From assembly GCF_016595505.1 (NCBI RefSeq), contig NZ_JAENIL010000048.1:1-59636 (forward strand): a DNA stretch of 59,636 bases, written 5' to 3'. The position numbers were made by a program, and so were the translations under genes. The notes under the pieces are model-generated. The model ran no database searches, was not told the DNA's origin, and saw nothing but the letters and a program-made list of their open reading frames with translations. The number at the start of each line of letters is the position of its first letter. Position 1 is the stretch's first letter. This document shows, piece after piece, positions 37,985 through 48,000 of this stretch. This stretch comes from Pelagicoccus mobilis. GTDB lineage: Bacteria; Verrucomicrobiota; Verrucomicrobiia; Opitutales; Opitutaceae.

Positions 37985-38845
37985 ATGAAGAAGTGTTTGA
38001 TGTTTATCATTCTACTCTCGCTTCAGCTTACATTATCTGAAGCCAAAGAACCTAAAGCCTACGAATTGCCGAGAACCCAAGTGGTTCCCATTCAAGATTC
38101 CGAATTAGGAAGAGAATACGAGCTATACATCAGGTTGCCCGAAGCGTATTCATCAAACAGCGACAAAAAGCATCCCGTCATCTACTACACGGATGCTGTT
38201 TGGCACATTGAAACCTTGTCTGCCATGGCTGATTTCCTGGCACAAGACTCGATTCTAGTAGGCATATCGTGGCAGACAAACATCAGCGAAGAGCGAAAGA
38301 ATGAGCTTGGAGCGCATGCCAGCAGATTTCGAGACTACCGGATGCGAGAGAGCAGCGATCCCACGACTCAGGCGAAAATGCAATTTGGCCAGGCAAACAA
38401 ACATCTTAGCTTCATCCGCAATGACGTAATTCCCTACATCGAGAGCAACTACCGAACCGTACCGGAGAATCGCTCCTACTTCGGCTACTCCCTCGGTGGT
38501 CAATTCGGAGCCTACATTCTCCTGAGGCAGGCAAATACCTTCAAAAACTACATTCTCGGCGCACCCGCCTTTGGCGATAACTACGGCCCCTTCCTCTCCG
38601 AGCTCGAATCAAATTCCGCATCGAGCAGAAAAGGATTCAACGCCAACGTCTACATCGCTTATGGAAACACCGATAATAGACTGGCGGAGCTCGGGGAACC
38701 ATTAGTCACACTCCTAAGCGAAAAGCAGGATGCCAGTCTCAATTTCACAAGCGAGGAACTCGAAGGAAATCATCTGACAGCCTTTCCAATTACCGCCGTA
38801 CGCAGCATGACTTGGCTATCCGAACTCCTAAAACCAGAAAGCTAA
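37985..38845 (+). CDS. Secreted alpha/beta-hydrolase, esterase D/Fes-like
   Basis: The 286-aa protein has a signal peptide (CLMFIILLSLQLTLSEA) and an esterase (PF00756-like) fold: ELYIRLPEAY, KHPVIYYTDA, and the nucleophile elbow GYSLGGQFGAY. The late GNHLTAF supplies a likely catalytic histidine. Such enzymes cut acyl esters, from siderophores to hemicellulose side chains; the substrate is unknown. The ATG at 37985 is preferred over a GTG at 37973 because it leaves a standard signal peptide. The next gene starts 4 bp past the stop. Confidence 0.85.
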   Translation: MKKCLMFIILLSLQLTLSEAKEPKAYELPRTQVVPIQDSELGREYELYIRLPEAYSSNSDKKHPVIYYTDAVWHIETLSAMADFLAQDSILVGISWQTNISEERKNELGAHASRFRDYRMRESSDPTTQAKMQFGQANKHLSFIRNDVIPYIESNYRTVPENRSYFGYSLGGQFGAYILLRQANTFKNYILGAPAFGDNYGPFLSELESNSASSRKGFNANVYIAYGNTDNRLAELGEPLVTLLSEKQDASLNFTSEELEGNHLTAFPITAVRSMTWLSELLKPES

Positions 38846-38849
38846 GACA

Positions 38850-39710
38850 ATGCACCGTATCTACCTCTCGATCACATTTATTATCTCCGCTCTCGCCTTG
38901 ATAACATGCGGCAAGGCTCAGCAGCCAACACGAGCTCCCGCTGGCCCCTACCTCGGCCAGAAACCACCGGGACTCGTCCCTGAAGTTTTCGCGCCAGGCA
39001 TCGTTTCCACGAAACACCTCGAAGTCTTCGGAATTTTCTCACCAGACATGCAAGAGTTCTACTTCGTCAGACGAGGCGGAGCGTTCAAAGACTCTACCTT
39101 GCTTGCATTTCGAAACGGGGAAAACGGATGGACCGAGTCCGTCGTTTCTCCATCCGTAGGCGAGCCCTTCATATCTCCAGACGGAAAAACGATGTATTTC
39201 GGCAACAAGTACATGGAACGTACAGATGCGGGGTGGTCCGAAGTGAAACAGCTTGAAGCCCCCTTCCGGGACATCCCAATCATGCGTCTCACCGCATCAA
39301 CAAAAGGCACCTATGTATTAGACGCTCGAGAAGAAGTTGGTACCCTGCGGTATTCACGCCTCAAAGACGGGAAGCGCGAGCAACCCAAAGCATTCGGAAA
39401 AGAAGTAAACTCGGGAAAATGGACCGCCCACCCCTTCATAGCTCCGGACGAAAGCTATTTGATCTGGGATAGCGTGCGAGAAGGTGGATACGGCGACTCC
39501 GACCTCTATATAAGCTTCCGACAGAAAGACGGTTCATGGGGACCGGCGATTAACATGGGGCCTGACATCAACACCGAACGTGAGAACATTTACGGCAGCG
39601 TAACCCCAGACGGAAAATACTTTTTCTACCACACCTACTTCGACAACGGCGAAGCGAACATCTACTGGGTAGACGCCAAAGTGATCGAAAAGCTAAGGCC
39701 AGAAGGCTAA
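38850..39710 (+). CDS. Secreted PD40/TolB-like beta-propeller repeat protein
   Basis: The 286-aa protein has an N-terminal hydrophobic signal with cysteine (LALITCGKAQ), which is an imperfect lipobox because threonine precedes C. Repeats of the PD40 kind follow: PFISPDGKTMYFG, PFIAPDESYLIWD and SVTPDGKYFFYHTYF. Half-propellers of this sort bind sugars or peptides, or act as scaffolds. It is cotranscribed with the esterase (4-bp gap), so both may work on the same exported substrate. Its exact function is unknown. Confidence 0.8.
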   Translation: MHRIYLSITFIISALALITCGKAQQPTRAPAGPYLGQKPPGLVPEVFAPGIVSTKHLEVFGIFSPDMQEFYFVRRGGAFKDSTLLAFRNGENGWTESVVSPSVGEPFISPDGKTMYFGNKYMERTDAGWSEVKQLEAPFRDIPIMRLTASTKGTYVLDAREEVGTLRYSRLKDGKREQPKAFGKEVNSGKWTAHPFIAPDESYLIWDSVREGGYGDSDLYISFRQKDGSWGPAINMGPDINTERENIYGSVTPDGKYFFYHTYFDNGEANIYWVDAKVIEKLRPEG

Positions 39711-39785
39711 AACACCTAGCATACGATGCGAAAGCAAAAGTAAGAGTGTTCGGGTAGAAATATGCTGTTTTTTGTACCGAGAACC

Positions 39786-39809
39786 GGAGGGCAACGCTCC
39801 GTCGTTGCC
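39786..39809. repeat. Short palindromic repeat, copy 2
   Basis: GGAGGGCAACGCTCCG followed by TCGTTGCC differs from the copy at 14201-14224 at two positions that pair with each other in the stem (T-A there, C-G here). Confidence 0.6.
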
Positions 39810-39821
39810 GCAGAGCCATGA

Positions 39822-42407
39822 TCAAATGTCTCGTCGAGCAGGCAACAACCGGCGTATAGCCAAAATACTTCCCAGAGCAAAAACCAGGAGGATCACGCTA
39901 TTCACCCCATCCGGAATCGACGCAGTCGTCCCTTCCTTCACCGGCTCAAGCCCAGCTTCCTTGTACTGTCTTTCATTTTCAAGAACGACCGCGCCAGAAG
40001 CCGGAGTCACCAGCTGATGCTGAGCAGCAAGTTTCGCCGATCGCTCATAAGCTTTATTCTCACGGCTATAGAGGATCCGTTTCGCTTCGCTCAAAGCCCA
40101 TAACCGCGTGGCGTGATCGGCGACCTTCCTCCCTCTCGCCTCCTCTGAACCATCTAGATGCTGATAGTTGATAACAACGCGACCTCTTCCCGACTGCCGA
40201 GAGTCCAAGAAACTGTTTAGATCCGTCCCTGGCGATTTGGCAAATCTTTGCACGCTCATCACATCCAAGCGTTTCTCCAAAGTCGTAAGCACACCATTCA
40301 TCCCCTTACCGCAGCTCAAACTATAAACTGGCGTAGTGTTCTTTCGCCTAGATAGCTGTCGCAACAGCCCCTCAGCGCTTGAGAGCTCTCGAGGTTGAGG
40401 ACCATGTATCCAAAGAATCGATTCAGTCGCAGAATTTTCCGCTAGCTGAAACGCATGCTCGAGGGCAGGCGCATTATCCTTCCCGCCCTCCGCCTTCCAC
40501 TTGAAATCACTCGGCGAATCAAACACTCGATAACCTAGCCTTTCATCCACTACGACAATCTTCGAGATCTGGTCACCAAAGCGCTCCAACGCGGCTCGAA
40601 CCTCAGTCAAGCTCTCAGACAGAGCTACCGACGTATCCAAAACGACGATCAATTTCGAATCCTCCGAAACGACAGTTTCGAGCGAGACAGTCCCTTGGGT
40701 AATCCCACCCGAATACGGATTCTCGCTCCAAAAACGCGTCAACTCCGGATCACGCTCCGCGTAAACGACAATCGGGTCGCCATTCAAGTCAGAGAAGTCC
40801 ACCGTTGTTCGAATCGTATCGGCAAGATCTGGAGATTCCAAGCTTAGCGACGAAAGCATCGTTTGAGAATCGATCCAAACAGGAACTCCAAGCTCTTCTG
40901 ACGCATAAAAATTCTCCCCGACAAGACTCGGCAACACGAAGCTTCCCTGATCCAAACTCTCCAAATGCAAGGGCACGACCATCCCGAGACGAATCTTCAT
41001 CTTTCCACCATTCCTCGGAATTGGGAAACACTGAGCGAGCACATGATCCTTGCCAGCAGTCGTAACTAGCAACGGGTCTCGACGACGGGTGACGACCCTC
41101 TTGTACGCTTCGACCACTTTGCTCTTAGCGTTGAAAGCCGCCTCGCGCGCCTCGCCATTCACCCAAAGATTCACGCGTGTAACGGCCGCCCCCGGCGGCA
41201 ACCGCCAAAGAGCTCGGGCCTCTTGCTGCATCGGCGTATCGTTCCGAAACTCCATCGTCCACTCCAGGTAGGCATGTGCCGCATCGGCCTCCACAACACC
41301 GTCGATTCGCGAATGCTGCAGACTCACGCCGTGGATTTTTCTACCGACAACCTGATCCCCCCGATACCAGTCCCAACGACTCCGCATTCCCAATACACTA
41401 CCTTCCCCCTGGGAGGCAGCCTCACGATCCGCATCCACGTAGTACTCTCGACCCGTCACACGATAGAAAATCTCCCGAGCCTGCTCTGGAGAGTTCCTCG
41501 GGCCAACCCATAACACCCCCGACTGGTTCCGGAATTCCGGCAAACAGGAATCAAGAATCGTCTTCTCCGATCCAAACGTACGCAAAAAACCAATACCATT
41601 CATCGCTCGCTCCGGATCGGCAGATCCTGCCATATTCAGACCCAAAGTCGTCAAGTAGCGAGGCGACTCCACTCCGATAACAACGAGCAGTCCCAAAAGA
41701 AATCCGACTCCCGCCTTCCGCCAATAACGAGGCACCTCCGGGTTTCCTTTCCCCAGTCTCTTTATCAGCCCGAAAGCCGCCAGCATCGAAAACAAAGGAG
41801 CAAGCGGTAAAAAGCCAAATCCATAGAAAATGATGCCGATCACTGCAAACGGCATGAAAACAGCCAACGGGATCGTGTAATAAAGTGAAATCGCAATAGT
41901 CCCGCCCAATGCCAAGATCTTCCGCGCCCCCAAGGGACCACCCCGCCCAATTCCCAGCAAACACCACGCGCACCCGGCTGGAACCAAAGCAATCAATACA
42001 ATGTGCCCAATACTAGGAATCGGATCGAAAAACGCCGACGCGCAAGCCCCCGTGACAATCTCAAAAATCAGAGTGATAACCGGCAAAATGACACCGAACG
42101 TCCATCCGTAAAACCGAGTCCAACCATTCTTGTTTTTCCGATCCTCTACGATTTCGCTTAAACTGCGACGCGGAGCCTTGCTCTCTTTTCTGGCCGGACT
42201 CTCCTTAACAAACGGGTCGTATCCAAGAACTCTGACAACGATACCTTCCACGATTTCCTTGGTAACGAGCCCCGGCTTACGCTCGCTGATCTCAGTCTCA
42301 ACATGAATCCGGATATCCTCAGCTAGTTCAGCTCCCCCCTCAGTCGCGCCCACCAATCCCAACGCATCCTCAAAATAGGACCTGGCCGCATCGCTCCACT
42401 TAGACAT
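39822..42407 (-). CDS. Membrane protein with VIT/VWA-like region and PEP-CTERM-like tail
   Basis: The 861-aa protein has a cytoplasmic N-terminus (~90 residues), four to five membrane helices (about residues 95-240), and a large external part. That part has a VIT-like region (HAYLEWTMEFRNDTPMQQEA, VNLWVNGEAREAAF, VVEAYKRVVTRRRDP) and a VWA-like domain whose MIDAS is degenerate (D591-T-S-V-A, where DxSxS is expected). It ends with IPDGVNSVILLVFALG plus a helix and RR/ARRD tail, like exosortase sorting signals. The ATG at 42407 overlaps padR by 8 bp and has GGTGG upstream, so the two are cotranscribed and coupled. Known VIT proteins of exosortase systems have a similar plan. Confidence 0.75.
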   Translation of the reverse strand: MSKWSDAARSYFEDALGLVGATEGGAELAEDIRIHVETEISERKPGLVTKEIVEGIVVRVLGYDPFVKESPARKESKAPRRSLSEIVEDRKNKNGWTRFYGWTFGVILPVITLIFEIVTGACASAFFDPIPSIGHIVLIALVPAGCAWCLLGIGRGGPLGARKILALGGTIAISLYYTIPLAVFMPFAVIGIIFYGFGFLPLAPLFSMLAAFGLIKRLGKGNPEVPRYWRKAGVGFLLGLLVVIGVESPRYLTTLGLNMAGSADPERAMNGIGFLRTFGSEKTILDSCLPEFRNQSGVLWVGPRNSPEQAREIFYRVTGREYYVDADREAASQGEGSVLGMRSRWDWYRGDQVVGRKIHGVSLQHSRIDGVVEADAAHAYLEWTMEFRNDTPMQQEARALWRLPPGAAVTRVNLWVNGEAREAAFNAKSKVVEAYKRVVTRRRDPLLVTTAGKDHVLAQCFPIPRNGGKMKIRLGMVVPLHLESLDQGSFVLPSLVGENFYASEELGVPVWIDSQTMLSSLSLESPDLADTIRTTVDFSDLNGDPIVVYAERDPELTRFWSENPYSGGITQGTVSLETVVSEDSKLIVVLDTSVALSESLTEVRAALERFGDQISKIVVVDERLGYRVFDSPSDFKWKAEGGKDNAPALEHAFQLAENSATESILWIHGPQPRELSSAEGLLRQLSRRKNTTPVYSLSCGKGMNGVLTTLEKRLDVMSVQRFAKSPGTDLNSFLDSRQSGRGRVVINYQHLDGSEEARGRKVADHATRLWALSEAKRILYSRENKAYERSAKLAAQHQLVTPASGAVVLENERQYKEAGLEPVKEGTTASIPDGVNSVILLVFALGSILAIRRLLPARRDI

Positions 42408-42759
42408 TTTCGTTTCCACCTTTCTTAAGAGTTTCGATTCCTTCCATAAGATTCCCAATATATTCCGTCATGAGCTTCAGCTGCTCCCGCCCAAGCGGTG
42501 TCAGCGAGTAATATTTTCGAGCAGGCCCCTCCGATGACTCCTCAAGTCGCGTCTCCACCAAACCATGACGCTTCAAGCGCGACAAAAGCGGATAGACCGT
42601 CCCTTCACTCACTCCCAGACCGTCCATTCCCACAAGCTGCTTCACCAGCAGGTAACCATAGCGTTCGCCCTCAACTAAAGAGTTCAGTATCGAATACTCC
42701 AACAATCCCTTCCGAGCCTGCGTCGCCCAATTATCGATGTTGAACTTATCTTCCGGCAT
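42400..42759 (-). CDS. PadR-family transcriptional regulator
   Basis: The 119-aa protein is a typical short PadR: a winged helix (ARKGLLEYSILNSLVEGERYGYLLV, VSEGTVYPLLSRLKRHGLV, KYYSLTPLGREQL) and a C-terminal dimerisation helix. PadR repressors respond to small molecules or cell-envelope stress and usually control their own operon. The overlap with the VIT-like membrane protein suggests that this operon is the target. Confidence 0.93.
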   Translation of the reverse strand: MPEDKFNIDNWATQARKGLLEYSILNSLVEGERYGYLLVKQLVGMDGLGVSEGTVYPLLSRLKRHGLVETRLEESSEGPARKYYSLTPLGREQLKLMTEYIGNLMEGIETLKKGGNENV

Positions 42760-42773
42760 CCGTCAGTCCCTCA

Positions 42774-43103
42774 TCAATCCAGCATCCAATTAATCAAACC
42801 AAAGAATTGGATGTCCCAAACCACTAAAACGACTCCCGCCAGATACAGAACCAAAGAAGCCCAAACCCACCCCAACGACTCTTTCCAGCCTGCCTTCCAG
42901 CTCACAAACACCTTCGCCCCGATGAAAAGCGGCACAACCGGCAACAAAAAGAACGCCGCCACAAACAAGAAGCCGACCATTCCACTTAAAAACGGCATCT
43001 CAAGCTCCTTGGGATCCGGATGCCCATAATACGGCCAGTGCCCATAAACACCCATCGATACCAGAGCGAAGCCCACCAGCGACAAGTACGCCCATAAGGG
43101 CAT
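42774..43103 (-). CDS. Small polytopic membrane protein of unknown function (109 aa)
   Basis: Three probable helices are seen: LWAYLSLVGFALVSMGVYG, MVGFLFVAAFFLLPVVPLFIG and WVWASLVLYLAGVVLVVWD. No family was recognised. It lies 14 bp upstream of padR on the same strand and so may be first in the padR-VIT operon. The start is uncertain: the ATG at 43103 places the first helix at the N-terminus, while an ATG at 43184 would add 27 soluble residues. Confidence 0.62.
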   Translation of the reverse strand: MPLWAYLSLVGFALVSMGVYGHWPYYGHPDPKELEMPFLSGMVGFLFVAAFFLLPVVPLFIGAKVFVSWKAGWKESLGWVWASLVLYLAGVVLVVWDIQFFGLINWMLD

Positions 43104-43348
43104 CGCTGAAACAACGGGGAATAACAGCCTGCTCAATTGCACCACGGAAGAGTCTCGATTCGCCAACAGTACCTTGCATTGCATAGTAACTTGTCAAACC
43201 TAAATCTCCGCCCGTTCTTTCGCTCTCGCTTCTCACCCTCCAGGAGCCGCACCATGCCGAGCATCTCCCATCGCTTCCAGAAGCCGCTCTTTCCCAGCCT
43301 ATACCATTGCCATCCGAAATTTTTCACTCATACAGGCATCTAATTCCT

Positions 43349-44137
43349 ATGGCCTCCACAACTGTATTCACCATTGCCAACCAGAAAGGTGGCGTTGGCA
43401 AAACCACAACCGCAGTCAACCTTGCCGCTGCTCTCGCCGAGCAAAAGGTTCCCACCCTCCTCATCGACCTCGACCCGCAGGCGAACGCGACAAGCGGACT
43501 GGGCATCGAAAAAGAGGAAGGACGCAGCGTCTATCCAGTCCTCCTCGGAGAAGGAAACATCGAGGACATGGTGGTCGAGACCGGACGTAAAAACCTCTAC
43601 CTGCTCACTTCCGAAACCGACCTCGCCGCGGCCGAGATCGAGCTCGCCCAGCAAGAGGACTACCTCCTCCAACTCAAAAACGCCCTCGCTCCACTCTTCG
43701 AGTCCGGACAATACCGCGCCGTCGTCATCGACTGTCCGCCGGCTCTCGGCATGCTGTCCATGAACAGCCTCGCCGCCGCCGATTACCTGCTCGTCGCCCT
43801 GCAATGCGAGTACCTGGCCCTCGAAGGCCTCGGCCAAATTCTCTCCGTCGTGGACCGCCTCCACGAAGCAGGCGTCAACGAAGAGCTGCAAGTCGGCGGA
43901 ATCATCATGACCATGTTCGACGTTCGTACCAACCTCTCCCGCGAAGTCGTCGAAGAAGTCCGCACCAACCTGCCGGACCAGATCTTCAACACCGTCATCC
44001 CGCGCACCATTCGCCTCAGCGAAGCGCCTTCTTTCGGCCAATCCATCTTCGAATACGACAAGAGCAATCCCGGAGCCACCGCCTACCGCAACCTCGCCAA
44101 AGAGGTCATCAAACGCTTCGAACTTAAGAAGAAATAG
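43349..44137 (+). CDS. parA: ParA-family chromosome partition ATPase (Soj)
   Basis: The 262-aa protein has a deviant Walker A KGGVGKTTTAVNLAAA at the N-terminus, IDLDPQANATSGLG, the VIDCPPALG Walker B, and the typical VIPRTIRLSEAPSFGQSI segment. ParA/Soj moves chromosome origins with ParB. No parB follows; rnc does. The start is the ATG at 43349, one codon past the TAATTCCT region. It is divergent from the small membrane protein. Confidence 0.93.
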   Translation: MASTTVFTIANQKGGVGKTTTAVNLAAALAEQKVPTLLIDLDPQANATSGLGIEKEEGRSVYPVLLGEGNIEDMVVETGRKNLYLLTSETDLAAAEIELAQQEDYLLQLKNALAPLFESGQYRAVVIDCPPALGMLSMNSLAAADYLLVALQCEYLALEGLGQILSVVDRLHEAGVNEELQVGGIIMTMFDVRTNLSREVVEEVRTNLPDQIFNTVIPRTIRLSEAPSFGQSIFEYDKSNPGATAYRNLAKEVIKRFELKKK

Positions 44138-44150
44138 TCCCACGGACACT

Positions 44151-44170
44151 TCCTCATTCTGCACTCTTAA
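44151..44170. repeat. Dispersed intergenic 20-mer, copy 2
   Basis: TCCTCATTCTGCACTCTTAA matches 17916-17935 at 19 of 20 bases and likewise lies just upstream of a start codon (rnc GTG at 44185). Confidence 0.5.
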
Positions 44171-44184
44171 TTCCTAATTTAGCA

Positions 44185-44976
44185 GTGGTCGCCTCCAAGC
44201 TGAAACGCCTCATAAAGTCCGTATCCAAGGATACTGACAAAAAAGCTGCCCGCAAAAGCGCGAATGCGGCGGAGGTACCCGCCGCCAAAGTCCGCAAGCT
44301 CGAAAGCAAGCTCGGCTACACCTTCACCAACAAGGGTCTGCTACACCAGTCCCTCACCCACCCGTCGTTCCTGCTCAACACCAAGGACCAGCTAAAGAAC
44401 AACCAGAGACTCGAGTTCCTCGGGGACTCAGTCATTCAGCTCGTCCTAACCGAAAAACTCTACGAGAAATACCCACGGCACCGGGAAGGTAAGCTCACCG
44501 CAATCCGCTCGGGCTATGCCAGAGGCGATTTCATGGCCAACATCGCTCGCGAGCTGAAACTGGGCGACTACCTCATCCTCAAGCCGAAGGATCGGCAAGC
44601 AGGCGTGGCAGAAGGCGACTCCGCGCTAGGAGACGCCTTCGAATCCCTCGTGGGCGCCCTCTACCTCGATTCCGACTTCGATACCGCCCGCAAGATCGTG
44701 CTCGGCCTTTACAACTACCTCGATACCGCCCCAACCGCCAAGGGCGAGATATCGAACCCCAAGGGCAAGCTGCAAGAGCTCATCCAGCCCGTCCACGGAA
44801 ACCACGCCCTTCGCTACGATACGGTCTCCCAAACAGGCGAAGCCCACAACCGCACCTTCGAGATAGCCGTCTACTGCAACGATGACAAACTCGGCACCGG
44901 CAAAGGAAAAACCAAAAAGGAGGCCGCCGAGAAAGCCGCCCTTCAAGCCATCGCCAAACTGCAGAAAAAGCAGTAG
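44185..44976 (+). CDS. rnc: Ribonuclease III
   Basis: RNase III cuts double-stranded RNA in rRNA maturation. The 263-aa protein has a basic ~35-residue N-terminal extension, the signature N73-QRLEFLGD81, the second catalytic pair D150/E153 in LGDAFESLVGALY, and a C-terminal dsRNA-binding domain (~183-260). The signature reads NQRLEFLGD where E. coli has NERLEFLGD: glutamine replaces a metal-linked glutamate. It starts with GTG. mfd follows after 51 bp. Confidence 0.94.
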   Translation: MVASKLKRLIKSVSKDTDKKAARKSANAAEVPAAKVRKLESKLGYTFTNKGLLHQSLTHPSFLLNTKDQLKNNQRLEFLGDSVIQLVLTEKLYEKYPRHREGKLTAIRSGYARGDFMANIARELKLGDYLILKPKDRQAGVAEGDSALGDAFESLVGALYLDSDFDTARKIVLGLYNYLDTAPTAKGEISNPKGKLQELIQPVHGNHALRYDTVSQTGEAHNRTFEIAVYCNDDKLGTGKGKTKKEAAEKAALQAIAKLQKKQ

Positions 44977-45027
44977 CCTAAGCGCTCTCCCCCGCAATAG
45001 TTCGCCCCTCGCTATCGTACCCCCTCT

Positions 45028-48000
45028 GTGCACGATACCTCCGCAGACTCAAACTCCATTCTACTCCCCCACGGACTCGACAGCTGGGAGCAGCTGATTG
45101 GAGTGAGCGAAGAAGCCGTCGCACCTGTTGTAGAAAACTGGATACACAAAAAGCAGGCACGGCTCAGCATCATCGTTATAAAAAACGCTCGCCTAGCGGA
45201 ACAACTCTCAGCCGACCTTTCCTATTTCCAAAGCCAGATTCGAACCTCTGAAACGAGAACTCGCTTCCTCTACTACCCAGAAGAGTCGGACCTTCGAGAT
45301 GATGAAGATAGCCCCGTCGAACGATTTGAAACAGGAAGCGAACGAATCGCCACCCTAGCTGCGATTCGCCAAACCGATTCGCCGCTCGTAATAACGACCA
45401 CCCCCAAAGCCATTGCCCAAGCGGTCCCAGCGGCGTCCGAACTGGCTGACTCTCAAATCACCCTCAAATCCGGCTCGGAATTCGAGTTCGAAAAACTCAT
45501 CCAAACCCTAGAAGCCCTCGACTACGATAGCGAAGGGCTCTGCGAAGCGCCCGGCCAATTCGCCCGCCGTGGCGGCTTGATCGACGTGTATCCGATTTCG
45601 GCAGACAAGCCCTACCGCTTAGACTTTTTCGGCGACGAAATCGACGCCATCAAAGAACTCGATCCTGTCACCCAACGCTCCGGGGAAGCCGTAAGCGAAC
45701 TTCAAATAGATGCCTCTCCCACCCTAGAGCTGAAAGTCGCGAAAAACGGCTTCAGCGAGCATCTCCCCGAAAACGTGGCATGGGGACTCATCGAACCGGA
45801 ACAACTCCTCGAAACATTCGACTCTCCTCTCGAACAAGAGCATTCCCACAACCTCGGAAAATCTTGGGTCCAACTAAAAAACCTTCGTTCCCAAACAGAC
45901 GACGAGTGGGCGACCTTCTCAGACCTCGATCTCGAGTCAAACGACTCCCAGAACTGCAAGAGCGTTACCTTCGAAGCGGAATCGCTCAGCTTCTACCGCC
46001 CTCTTCCCGACAATGCGAAACTCGCCGACGAACGCTTGGCCGATGAGCAATCCGCCCGTATCCAATTCCTGGAACAGGTCGCACATTGGAGTGCCGCAGG
46101 CGAGCAGATCATAATCGCCCTCCCCAACGAGAGCGACAAAAACCGGATCCAGGAGCTCATCGACAACTCAACAGAGCTAAAAAAAATCAAATTCCTGTTC
46201 TGGCAAGGCGATCAAAACCAAGGCTTTCGCATCCACTTCCGCCCCAAACTAGGCAAGCTAGACTGGCCCTTCCTCGAAAAATCCAAAGGATGCGTATTCA
46301 TTACCGAAACCGAGCTATTCGGTAGACGTCGCGGCCGCAAGCCGCCCACACGTTCCAAAGCCCTAGTCAGTCAGTCCCAAGTAGACCAGCTACTCGATTT
46401 CGCCGAACTCGTGGATGGAGAGTTCGTCGTCCACCTTCAGCACGGTATCGCCCTCTACCGAGGTATTACAAAAGTGGATATGCAAGGCCAAATGAGAGAG
46501 GTTCTCTCTCTCGAGTTCGACGACGACGTTGTACTGCACATCCCCCTCCAGGAGTCACACCTCATCAGTCGCTACGTCGGCATCTCCAAGACCCGACCAA
46601 AACTCGGAAAGATCGGCACCAACCGCTGGGGCAAAACGCGCGAAGCCGCCGAACGAGCCACCTTGGACCTCGCCGCCAAACTCCTCGAGCTCCAAGCAAA
46701 ACGAGACAGCGGCGGAGGGCACGCCTTTGCAGCAGATTCCGAATGGCAAATTGAGTTCGAAGGCTCTTTCCCCTTCAAGGAAACGCCAGACCAGCTAAAG
46801 GCGATCAACGAGTCCAAAGGCGACATGGAGAAAGCCACTCCGATGGACCGACTCATCTGCGGCGATGTCGGATTCGGAAAAACCGAAGTCGCCATCCGCG
46901 CCGCCTTCAAGTCGGTCATGGACGGCAAACAGGTCGCCATCCTCGTCCCTACCACTGTCCTTGCTCAGCAGCACTTTCTCAATTTTCGCGACCGGATGGC
47001 TGGCTACCCAATCGTCGTCGAAACCGTCAGCCGCTTTCGCAAGCCAGCCGAAATAAAGAAGATCCTGCAATCGACCGCCGCCGGAAAAGTCGACATTCTA
47101 GTAGGAACCCACCGAATTCTTCAAAAAGACGTCTCCTTCAAAGACCTCGGGCTCGTCGTCATCGACGAAGAACAACGCTTCGGCCTCAAACACAAAGAGG
47201 TATTCAAAGAATGGAGATCCACCGTGGACATACTCACCATGTCCGCGACCCCCATTCCTCGCACGCTTTACATGGCCCTAACCGGAGCCCGCGAGCTTAG
47301 CGTGATCGAAACCGCCCCTGTCGAACGAAAGCCCATCCAAACGATCGTCAAAAGCTACGACGACGCCCTCGTCTCCGAAGTCATCCGACGAGAACTCGCT
47401 CGCGGCGGGCAAGTATTCTACCTGCACAACCGCGTACAAACCATCGAATCCGTCGCGGCCAGACTCAAAGCGATGCTCCCCGAAGTATCCATCGGCGTAG
47501 GACACGGACAAATGGAAGAGAAGAAACTCGAGCGGGTCATGCTGGATTTCGTAAACCAGAAATACCAAGTCCTCGTTTGCACTACCATTATCGAATCCGG
47601 CCTCGATATCCCGAACTGCAACACCATCATCATCGAAGGCGCGGATCGATTCGGACTCTCGCAACTCTATCAGCTCCGCGGCCGCGTAGGGCGCTTCAAA
47701 CGCCAAGCCTACGCCTACCTACTGCTACACAAACATAAGCGGCTCATGGACGTGGCTCGCAAACGCCTCGCCGCCATCCGACAGCACAACCAGCTCGGAG
47801 CAGGCTTCCGCCTCGCCATGCGCGACCTAGAGCTCCGCGGGGCCGGCAACCTTCTCGGCAGCGAACAGTCCGGACACATCGTCGGCGTCGGCTTCGAACT
47901 CTATTGCCAACTCCTTAAGCAAAGCGTCGCCCGACTGAAAGGCGATGCCACCGCCACCCAGATCCGAGCCAACGTTAAGCTCGATTTCGTCTACCAAGGC

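Noticed and set aside
43340-44164. Long minus-strand frame opposite parA
   Set aside because: Acidic and low in complexity, and exactly antisense to a clear ParA; it is a by-product of codon bias.
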